Below, piece after piece: positions 32,698-38,984 of a stretch of DNA of 38,984 bases (position 1 is its first letter; every line of letters starts with the position of its first letter). The notes beneath the pieces are model-generated. The model was not told the DNA's origin. It saw only the letters and a program-made list of their open reading frames with translations, and made no database searches. Location: positions 1-38,984 of the forward strand of contig JBCCRC010000029.1 of NCBI GenBank assembly GCA_039208375.1, written 5' to 3'. This DNA is from JANQPC01 sp039208375 (GTDB taxonomy: Bacteria; Pseudomonadota; Alphaproteobacteria; Rhodobacterales; Rhodobacteraceae). Made by a program: the position numbers and the translations under genes.

Positions 32698-35600
32698 CTA
32701 GGCGTCTTCCACCATCACCACGCCCGGCAGCGAGCGCAGCGCGCCCTTGATCTGCGGGTTCACCGGAAAATCCTCGCCCAGCGTTACATCCACCTCCCCA
32801 GGCAGATCAGGCGCCATCAGGCACAGCTGGATCGCGCCGCGCCCGGCGAGCCCGCTTTCCCCCTTCGTGCGCTCCAGAAGCGAGGCAACCGAGGGCACGG
32901 CGCTATCGCTGTCAACGAAGATGCGCAGCCCCATCTGGCCCGCATCGGCTACGATCGTATCGATTGGTGCCGCCGCACGGGCCAGGAGCTTGAGTTGCTG
33001 CGCCTCCATCGTCACATCCACGGTCAGCACAACATTCGTGCCGGCCTCGAGATGGTCTCGCGCGGCCTCGAGCGTATCGGAAAACACCGTTACTTCGTAG
33101 AACCCGGTCGGATCAGAAAGCTGTACGAAAGCAAATCTGTTGCCGCGGGCCGACTTACGCTCCTGCCGCCCAGACACAGCACCCGCAATCTTGCCGACGA
33201 ACGCGCCCTCGCGCCCCGCCTTTTCTGCGATCTCGGCAAGCGTCATAACGTTCTTGCGCTTCAGCGGCCCGATGTAATTATCCAGCGGATGGCCAGAAAG
33301 GTAGAAGCCAACGCCCACATGCTCTTCCGTAAGCCGCTCATTCGGCAGCCAGTCATCCACCGGCGAAAGCCTTGGCTCGGGCAAGTCATCCCCCGCTTCG
33401 CCGAAAAGCGAAACCTGCGCGGAGCCGCGTTGTTCGTGGATCGCGGCAGAATAGGCAGTGAGCGCATCAAGCGACTGGAACACGCGGCGGCGGTTGCGAT
33501 CAAGCTCGTCGAACGCGCCGGCGCGGGCCAACATCTCTAGCGGTCGCTTGCCGATCCGCTTCAGATCCACCCGGCGCGCGAAATCGAAAAGTGTGACGAA
33601 TGGCTTTTCTCCCCGCGCCTCGGTGACAAGTCGCATCGCCTCGATGCCGACGTTTTTCAGCGCGCCGAGAGCATAGACCAGCTTTCCATCGGCCACGCTG
33701 AACGTGGCTTCGGAGCGGTTGACGCACGGCGGCACGATCTCGATCTCAAGCCCCCGTCGCACCTCCTCGGCATAGGTTGCAAGCTTGTCGGTCAGATGCA
33801 GATCGCAGTTCATGACGCCCGCCATGAACTCCACCGGATAATTGGCCTTCAGCCACGCCGTTTGGTAGCTGACCACTGCATAGGCGGCGGCGTGGGACTT
33901 GTTGAAGCCGTAATTCGCGAATTTCTCCAGAAGATCGAACACCTCCTTGGCCTTGGCCGCATCCACCCCGTTGGCCTTCGCGCCCTCCACGAATTTCGGG
34001 CGCTCGGCATCCATCGCTTCCTTAATCTTCTTGCCCATCGCACGGCGCAGTAGATAAGCACCACCAAGCGAATAGCCGGCCATCACCTGGGCGATTTCCA
34101 TCACCTGTTCCTGGTAGACGATGATGCCCTGAGTTTCCTCAAGGATTTGATCGATCAGCGGGTGAATGGATTCGCGTTCCCTGAGCTCGTTCTTCACCTC
34201 GCAATACTTCGGGATGTTCTCCATCGGCCCGGGGCGGTAAAGCGCGACGAGAGCAACGATATCCTCGATACAGGTGGGCTTCATGCGCCTTAGCGCATCC
34301 ATCATCCCCGAGCTTTCCACCTGGAACACCGCCACGGTCTGCGCCCGCGCGTAAAGCTCATAGGATTTCGCGTCATCCAGCGGGATCGCATTGATATCGA
34401 TCTCAACGCCGCGGGCGGCCAGCAGATCAAGCGCGTTCTGGATCACCGTGAGCGTTTTCAGCCCCAGGAAATCGAACTTCACGAGCCCCGCCTGCTCCAC
34501 CCATTTCATGTTGAACTGGGTCGCGGGCATGTCCGATCGCGGATCGCGATAAAGCGGCACAAGCTCATCAAGCGGCCTATCCCCGATCACCACACCCGCG
34601 GCGTGAGTGGAGGCGTTGCGCAATAAGCCCTCAAGCTTCATGCCGTATTGCAGGAGCCGGTCCACCACCTCTTCGCTGCGTGCTTCTGCGCGAAGCCGCT
34701 CTTCCTGCGCCAGCGCCTGTTCGATGGAAACGGGCTTCACCCCCTCCACTGGGATCATTTTCGAAAGCCTGTCCACCTGCCCATAGGGCATCTGCAGCAC
34801 CCGGCCCACATCGCGCACCGCTGCCTTGGAGAGCAGCGCACCGAAGGTGATGATCTGGCCAACACGATCGCGGCCGTATTTTTCTTGCACATAGGCAATC
34901 ACTTCCTCGCGCCGATCCATACAGAAATCGATATCGAAATCGGGCATCGAAACGCGCTCTGGGTTCAGAAAGCGCTCGAAAAGCAGGGAATAGCGCAGGG
35001 GATCGAGATCGGTGATTGTCAGCGCATAGGCCACAAGGCTGCCGGCGCCCGATCCCCGCCCCGGGCCCACGGGGATGTTCTCGCGTTTGGCCCATTTGAT
35101 GAAATCGGCCACGATCAGGAAGTAACCGGGAAAGCCCATCTGTTCGATGATCCCCAGTTCGAACTCCAGCCGTTCCTCGTATTCGGATACCTCCGCGGCG
35201 TGGGGGATCACGGCGAGCCGCTCCTTTAGCCCATCACGGGCCTGGCGGCGCAGTTCCTCTACCTCATCATCGGCGAAGCGGGGCAGGATCGGATCCTGCC
35301 TCGGTACCGCAAAAGCGCAGCGGCGCGCAATTTCCACAGTATTTTCAAGCGCCTCTGGCAAGTCGGCAAAAAGTGCAGCCATCTCTGCTTGCGACTTGAA
35401 GTAATGCTGCGGCGTCAGGCGGCGGCGCGGCTCTTGCTGATCGACATAGGCGCCCTCGGCGATGCAGATCAGGGCATCATGCGCCTCATAGATATCGCCC
35501 GTCGGAAAGTAGACGTCGTTCGTGGCCACAAGCGGCAGGTCATGCGCATACGCCAGCTCAACATGCCCGCGTTCGGACGCCCGTTCTGCGGCGGCCAAAG

Positions 35601-36150
35601 CACCGTCCTCACCCGGGTGGCGCTGAAGCTCCACGTAAAGCCTATCAGGAAAAGCTGCCGCGAGGGTCGTCAGTAGCGCCTCGGCCGGCCCCCGCTTACC
35701 GGCGGCGAGAAGCTGGCCGATGGGCCCCATCGGCCCCCCGGTAAGGCAGATCACGCCATCGGCATGCGCCGTTAGCTCCTTTAGCGTGATGTGCGGCTGC
35801 GGCTTCTCGCCATCGAGATACAGTTCGGAGTTGAGCTTCATCAGATTGCCATAGCCCTGCTCGCTCTGCGCCAAGAGCACAATGGGCGCAGGCGCAGGGG
35901 GGCGCCCGCCGGGCGCGGCCGTTTCATAGGCCAAATCCATCTGACAGCCGACAATGGGCTGTATGCCGTCGCCGACGGCAGCCACGGAAAACTCGAGCGC
36001 TGCGAACATGTTGTTGGTGTCCGTCAGCGCTACGGCGGGCATGTTCATCTGGCGGCAGAGGCCCGGCAGTTTCTTCAATCGAAGCGCCCCTTCAAGAAGC
36101 GAATACTCGGAGTGGACGCGGAGATGAATGAATCGGGGATCACTGCTCAT
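32698..36150 (-). CDS. dnaE: DNA polymerase III, alpha subunit
   Basis: The replicative polymerase catalytic subunit. The 1150-residue DnaE1 type starts MSSDPRFIHLRVHSEYSLLEG at 36150; an in-frame ATG at 36177 would add nine residues. Its PHP domain has RxH where active PHP sites have HxH (HLRVHSEYS) and Thr in place of a His in TDTNNMF, so no own exonuclease is expected. The catalytic triad is visible as PDFDIDF at 403-409 (Asp404 and Asp406) after VGPGRGSGAGSL. TQFNMKWVEQAG and YRPGPMENIP are in the fingers. The beta-clamp region and OB-fold (GAVSGRQERKSARGNRFAF) are toward the end. Convergent with slyX, divergent from the GH5 gene by 95 bases. Confidence 0.97.
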   Translation of the reverse strand: MSSDPRFIHLRVHSEYSLLEGALRLKKLPGLCRQMNMPAVALTDTNNMFAALEFSVAAVGDGIQPIVGCQMDLAYETAAPGGRPPAPAPIVLLAQSEQGYGNLMKLNSELYLDGEKPQPHITLKELTAHADGVICLTGGPMGPIGQLLAAGKRGPAEALLTTLAAAFPDRLYVELQRHPGEDGALAAAERASERGHVELAYAHDLPLVATNDVYFPTGDIYEAHDALICIAEGAYVDQQEPRRRLTPQHYFKSQAEMAALFADLPEALENTVEIARRCAFAVPRQDPILPRFADDEVEELRRQARDGLKERLAVIPHAAEVSEYEERLEFELGIIEQMGFPGYFLIVADFIKWAKRENIPVGPGRGSGAGSLVAYALTITDLDPLRYSLLFERFLNPERVSMPDFDIDFCMDRREEVIAYVQEKYGRDRVGQIITFGALLSKAAVRDVGRVLQMPYGQVDRLSKMIPVEGVKPVSIEQALAQEERLRAEARSEEVVDRLLQYGMKLEGLLRNASTHAAGVVIGDRPLDELVPLYRDPRSDMPATQFNMKWVEQAGLVKFDFLGLKTLTVIQNALDLLAARGVEIDINAIPLDDAKSYELYARAQTVAVFQVESSGMMDALRRMKPTCIEDIVALVALYRPGPMENIPKYCEVKNELRERESIHPLIDQILEETQGIIVYQEQVMEIAQVMAGYSLGGAYLLRRAMGKKIKEAMDAERPKFVEGAKANGVDAAKAKEVFDLLEKFANYGFNKSHAAAYAVVSYQTAWLKANYPVEFMAGVMNCDLHLTDKLATYAEEVRRGLEIEIVPPCVNRSEATFSVADGKLVYALGALKNVGIEAMRLVTEARGEKPFVTLFDFARRVDLKRIGKRPLEMLARAGAFDELDRNRRRVFQSLDALTAYSAAIHEQRGSAQVSLFGEAGDDLPEPRLSPVDDWLPNERLTEEHVGVGFYLSGHPLDNYIGPLKRKNVMTLAEIAEKAGREGAFVGKIAGAVSGRQERKSARGNRFAFVQLSDPTGFYEVTVFSDTLEAARDHLEAGTNVVLTVDVTMEAQQLKLLARAAAPIDTIVADAGQMGLRIFVDSDSAVPSVASLLERTKGESGLAGRGAIQLCLMAPDLPGEVDVTLGEDFPVNPQIKGALRSLPGVVMVEDA

Positions 36151-36245
36151 AAGTGGAATGATATTTGCGCTGCCCATGGCCTTAAAGCCGAATGTCGCAG
36201 CGAAGTGGGCTATCGGCGAGGCGCCGCATAGGGAAAGATGCGCGA

Positions 36246-37196
36246 ATGCTGTGCCGTGTTATTTGCGTTTGTGTTTTGTGTTTGTGTGGTCAGATGGGGG
36301 CCGCCGAGGTTTTCCCCGTATCCCGCTGTATGAACCTGTCGAACCACCTGGAAGTGGGCCGTGATGGAAACTGGCGCTACGGCTACAGGCCCGACCATAT
36401 CACCCAGATCGCCGATGCGGGATTTGATACCCTCCGCGTTCCGGCACGGGTGTCTGATTACTTCGAAGATGGCGCAATAGATCCGGCTTTCGCCGCCGAG
36501 TTGCGTGATGTGATAGAAACCGCGCGGGCCGAGGGCCTCTTCGTAATCCTCGATCTGCATCATTTCGAGGAGTTGATGAATGATCCCGATGGGCAAGCCG
36601 GCCGTTTCGTCGCGGTTTGGGCCGCGCTTTCTGAGACATTCGCCGACATCAAGGAGGGCCTTGCATTCGAGCTGCTAAACGAACCCGTGGGCGCGTTGAC
36701 GACCGAACGCGCCCTGCCCCTCTACGCCAGCGCACTTGCCGAGATCAGGGCGCGCCAAGCAGATCGGTGGGTGATTTACGGCGGCGCAAACTGGAATGCC
36801 GTCTCGGAACTTGCGGGCCTGCCGCGCACGGGCGATCCACGCGTTGTGCATACATTCCACTACTACATTCCCGATGCCTTCACCCATCAGGGCGCCACGT
36901 GGCGGGAAAATGCGCCGCCGTCACCAGCTTATTGGGGCAACGAAGTCGATCTTGCACAGCTTGACGACGCATTTGAGACGGCCGCCGCCCACCACGCACC
37001 CACCTTCCTCGGCGAATTCGGCGTGATCCAGAATGCGCCGGCCGAGGATCGCGAAACATGGCTTCGCGCCGTGCGGCAGGCAGCAGAGGCACGGGGAATC
37101 CCGTGGTGCCATTGGGGTTTCGGCGCAGGCTTTGGCGCCTTCGACCCCGAAACGGGCCTGTGGGACCCAGCCATTCTTGACGCATTTTTTGACTGA
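36246..37196 (+). CDS. Secreted glycoside hydrolase family 5 (cellulase-like)
   Basis: A 316-residue endoglucanase-type beta-glycosidase. The first 20 residues form a signal peptide, MLCRVICVCVLCLCGQMGAA, notably rich in Cys in its core. A signal peptidase I site after AA is likely. GH5 motifs are FDTLRVPARVSDYF, ILDLHHFEELMND, FELLNEPVG with acid/base Glu146, HTFHYYIPDAF, and FLGEFGVI with nucleophile Glu257. GGGAAAG lies eight bases before the ATG at 36246. It stands alone between dnaE and xdh. The substrate is not decided; GH5 covers cellulose, mannan and xyloglucan. Confidence 0.94.
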   Translation: MLCRVICVCVLCLCGQMGAAEVFPVSRCMNLSNHLEVGRDGNWRYGYRPDHITQIADAGFDTLRVPARVSDYFEDGAIDPAFAAELRDVIETARAEGLFVILDLHHFEELMNDPDGQAGRFVAVWAALSETFADIKEGLAFELLNEPVGALTTERALPLYASALAEIRARQADRWVIYGGANWNAVSELAGLPRTGDPRVVHTFHYYIPDAFTHQGATWRENAPPSPAYWGNEVDLAQLDDAFETAAAHHAPTFLGEFGVIQNAPAEDRETWLRAVRQAAEARGIPWCHWGFGAGFGAFDPETGLWDPAILDAFFD

Positions 37197-37221
37197 ACCA
37201 CCCGCCAGAACGCCTAATTTT

Positions 37222-37240
37222 CAGGCGCTTGCCTGTTTTT
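37222..37240 (+). terminator. Weak intrinsic terminator after the GH5 gene
   Basis: CAGGC-GCTT-GCCTG followed by five T (37236-37240), 25 bases past the GH5 stop. A competing stem, CGCCT-aattttc-AGGCG (37211-37227), overlaps its left arm. It lies in the 212-base gap 37197-37408 before xdhA. Confidence 0.55.
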
Positions 37241-37371
37241 CAATACCCGCCTGAAAGACCTCCGCCACCCCGCCGCCGCCAAGCCCTTGCGCGCTCAATG
37301 ATTCAAGGCTTTTCTCTGGGGTAGGGAGTGCGCGGGCTTTACGCCGCATCGGGCCAGCGCATCTGCGGTTT

Positions 37372-37400
37372 TTGCCGCCGAACAGAAAGCGGTCTAGATA
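37372..37400 (+). promoter_or_regulatory. Candidate xdhA promoter giving a leaderless mRNA
   Basis: TTGCCG at 37372-37377 and TAGATA at 37395-37400 are separated by exactly 17 bases, the ideal spacing. The expected transcription start, about 37406-37408, falls directly before the xdhA ATG at 37409. No Shine-Dalgarno lies before that ATG (the bases are CACCTCCG), as expected of a leaderless transcript. Confidence 0.45.
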
Positions 37401-37408
37401 CACCTCCG

Positions 37409-38782
37409 ATGACTAAAATCTCGTTTCTTCTCAACGGAGAGACCGTGCGGATCGCGGATGTGGGCCCCACGGTGACACTGCTGGATTGGCTGCGCGAAAC
37501 GCGGGGCCTGACCGGCACCAAAGAAGGTTGCAATGAGGGTGACTGCGGGGCTTGCACGGTGATGGTCACCGATGATGCCGGCGCCCGCGCGCTCAATGCC
37601 TGCATCCTTTTTATGCCTCAGCTCCACGGCAAGGCGGTGCGCACGATTGAGGGCGTCTCGGCGCCGGACGGCACCCTACATCCGGTTCAAGCTGCCATGG
37701 TAGAGCACCATGGATCGCAATGCGGCTTCTGTACGCCTGGCTTCATTGTAACGATGGCGACAGCCCATTTGAACGGGCGCACGGATCATGACGACCAGCT
37801 TGCGGGCAACCTCTGCCGCTGCACGGGTTACGCCCCGATCATCCGCGCCGCTGAGGCTGCTGCGGCCAAACCAGTGCCAAACTGGATGCATGATGCCGAG
37901 TTGACGGTGAAAACACAGTCAGACGAAGCATGTTTCATCCCCGAAACGGCCGACGCGTTGGCGGCTTGGTACGCCGATCATCCCGATGGCACATTGATTG
38001 CGGGCGCGACAGATGTAGGCCTCTGGGTCACGAAGGATCTTCAAGAACTCTCGCCGGTGGCATTTCTGGGCGGCATTTCCGAGCTCAAGCAAATTGTCGT
38101 CACCAAAACTGAGATCAGGATTGGCGCGGCCGTCACAATGGCGGCGCTGCTGCCGGTTCTCGCAGAGCATCACCCGTCTTACGCAGAACTTGCGCGGCGA
38201 TATGGTTCCGAACAGGTGCGCCAGGCCGCTACGATCGGCGGCAACGTCGCCAATGGCTCGCCGATCGGGGATAACCCGCCGGCGTTGATCGCTCTCGGTG
38301 CCACGCTGCATTTGCGCAAGGGCGACACGCGCCGCATGTTGCCGCTGGATACGTTTTTCCTCGAGTATGGCAAGCAGGATCGTGCACCGGGTGAGTTTGT
38401 TGAGGCAATCTCGATCCCGCGCCAGGCTGACCGGCTTAGATGCTATAAGCTTTCAAAGCGCTTCGACCAGGATATCTCCGCCGTCTGCGGGTGCTTCTCG
38501 ATCACGGCGAATGATGGCGTCGTGACGGATGCGCGCATTGCATTCGGTGGTATGGCCGGGATCCCGAAACGAGCAACTGCCGTGGAAGACGCCCTTATCG
38601 GCGCGCCTTGGACAGAAGAAACCGTGCGCGCCGCGCAAGCGAAGTTCGCAGACGATTTCACGCCATTGAGCGACATGCGCGCATCGGCCGCCTACCGGCT
38701 CGAATGCGCGCAAGGCATGCTTCTGCGCTATTTCCTTGAAGATTGCGGAGCCACGGGCCACGTGCTGGAGGTGTCCGCGTGA
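37409..38782 (+). CDS. xdhA: Xanthine dehydrogenase small subunit (2Fe-2S and FAD)
   Basis: Carries electrons from the molybdenum centre of XdhB to NAD+, in oxidation of hypoxanthine and xanthine to urate. The 457-residue protein has two [2Fe-2S] centres, Cys41/46/49/65 (EGCNEGDCGACTV) and Cys105/108/136/138 (CGFCTPGF and CRCTGY). The FAD domain shows LIAGATDVGLWV and TIGGNVANGSPIGDNPPAL. The ATG at 37409 gives the normal start, MTKISFLLNGE. Its TGA overlaps the XdhB GTG by three bases. No ribosome site precedes it. Confidence 0.96.
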   Translation: MTKISFLLNGETVRIADVGPTVTLLDWLRETRGLTGTKEGCNEGDCGACTVMVTDDAGARALNACILFMPQLHGKAVRTIEGVSAPDGTLHPVQAAMVEHHGSQCGFCTPGFIVTMATAHLNGRTDHDDQLAGNLCRCTGYAPIIRAAEAAAAKPVPNWMHDAELTVKTQSDEACFIPETADALAAWYADHPDGTLIAGATDVGLWVTKDLQELSPVAFLGGISELKQIVVTKTEIRIGAAVTMAALLPVLAEHHPSYAELARRYGSEQVRQAATIGGNVANGSPIGDNPPALIALGATLHLRKGDTRRMLPLDTFFLEYGKQDRAPGEFVEAISIPRQADRLRCYKLSKRFDQDISAVCGCFSITANDGVVTDARIAFGGMAGIPKRATAVEDALIGAPWTEETVRAAQAKFADDFTPLSDMRASAAYRLECAQGMLLRYFLEDCGATGHVLEVSA

Positions 38783-38984
38783 CCGTCGCAAAGCCCCTTC
38801 CACACGACGCGGCGCCACTGCACGTCACGGGCCAAGCCCGCTATGTGGACGATATCCCCGTACCGGCAAACGCGCTGCACCTCGCCTTTGGTGTGTCTGA
38901 CGTGGCGCATGGAGAGATTACCAAGATCGATCTTGGCGCGGTCCGCTCTGCGCCCGGCGTGGCGCTGGTACTCACGGCGGAAGA
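38779..38984 (+). CDS. xdhB: Xanthine dehydrogenase molybdopterin subunit, N-terminal start (cut by window edge)
   Basis: The large Mo-cofactor subunit, which performs the hydroxylation of the purine. Only 68 residues are visible before the window edge, from a GTG at 38779 overlapping the xdhA stop: MTVAKPLPHDAAPLHVTGQ then ARYVDDIPVPANALHLAFG. HVTGQARYVDDIP is the characteristic XdhB opening. The remaining 90% of the protein is beyond the window. Coupling with xdhA is expected from the overlap. Confidence 0.93.
   Translation, partial: MTVAKPLPHDAAPLHVTGQARYVDDIPVPANALHLAFGVSDVAHGEITKIDLGAVRSAPGVALVLTAE

Noticed and set aside
1..38984. tRNA, rRNA, CRISPR array, insertion sequence or prophage
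   Set aside because: I looked for T-loop motifs, direct repeats with spacers, transposase motifs and long inverted repeats and saw none.

Overview
The window looks like chromosome from a marine-type alphaproteobacterium of the Rhodobacterales (Roseobacter group or a close relative). DNA is GC-rich with strong G/C at third codon positions. Short-form HisG with HisZ, a PHP-degenerate DnaE, a DUF952-pyrD pair, paired MerR regulators ahead of a beta-oxidation cluster, and small Hint-domain and Hpr-less hypothetical proteins are all typical of that group. I see no phage, insertion sequence, CRISPR array, tRNA or rRNA. The taxonomy rests on protein resemblance and gene order from memory, not on a search.

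Layout from left to right. 1-4884 (minus strand): glgB (truncated by the window edge), glgP and glpK, for glycogen synthesis and breakdown and glycerol entry. 4885-5213: a 327-base intergenic stretch holding a good candidate for a plus-strand small RNA, with CU-rich anti-Shine-Dalgarno loops and a textbook intrinsic terminator. 5212-7514 (minus): an SRAP abasic-site protein and a secreted 5'-nucleotidase. 7697-9078 (plus): a DUF952 protein and pyrD. 9075-11336 (minus): a translationally coupled MATE exporter and two PaaI-type thioesterases.

11462-20995 (plus) is a fatty-acid or short-chain acyl-CoA degradation block: two MerR regulators, a 592-residue DmdC-type acyl-CoA dehydrogenase, two uncharacterised small genes, a second acyl-CoA dehydrogenase, a glutathione S-transferase, a thiolase, an NTF2-like small protein and the FadJ/FadB-type bifunctional enzyme. 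A 16-base near-palindrome of the LiuR type lies between the two MerR genes. Together these genes can carry an acyl-CoA through a full turn: dehydrogenation, hydration, second oxidation and thiolysis. 20992-24443 holds a Hint-domain protein with its catalytic residues replaced, a sulfotransferase coupled to an EamA permease, and an M48-peptidase-like protein whose zinc motif is lost.

24447-28967 (minus) is a compact nucleoside salvage operon, cdd-deoA-deoB-add-upp, with four of its five genes joined by 4-base overlaps. 29021-32393 (minus) is hisS-hisZ-hisG, where HisRS carries an unusual low-GC insertion. Then come slyX (plus), dnaE (minus), a secreted GH5 glycosidase (plus), and the start of a xanthine dehydrogenase operon, xdhA-xdhB (plus), apparently read from a leaderless promoter. 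The salvage operon and xdhAB together cover purine and pyrimidine reuse and catabolism.

Most of the window is ordinary core metabolism. The observations most worth checking are the small RNA next to glpK, the HisRS insertion, the two catalytically dead-looking proteins (Hint and M48-like), the small unknown genes embedded in the beta-oxidation operon, and the leaderless xdhA start.
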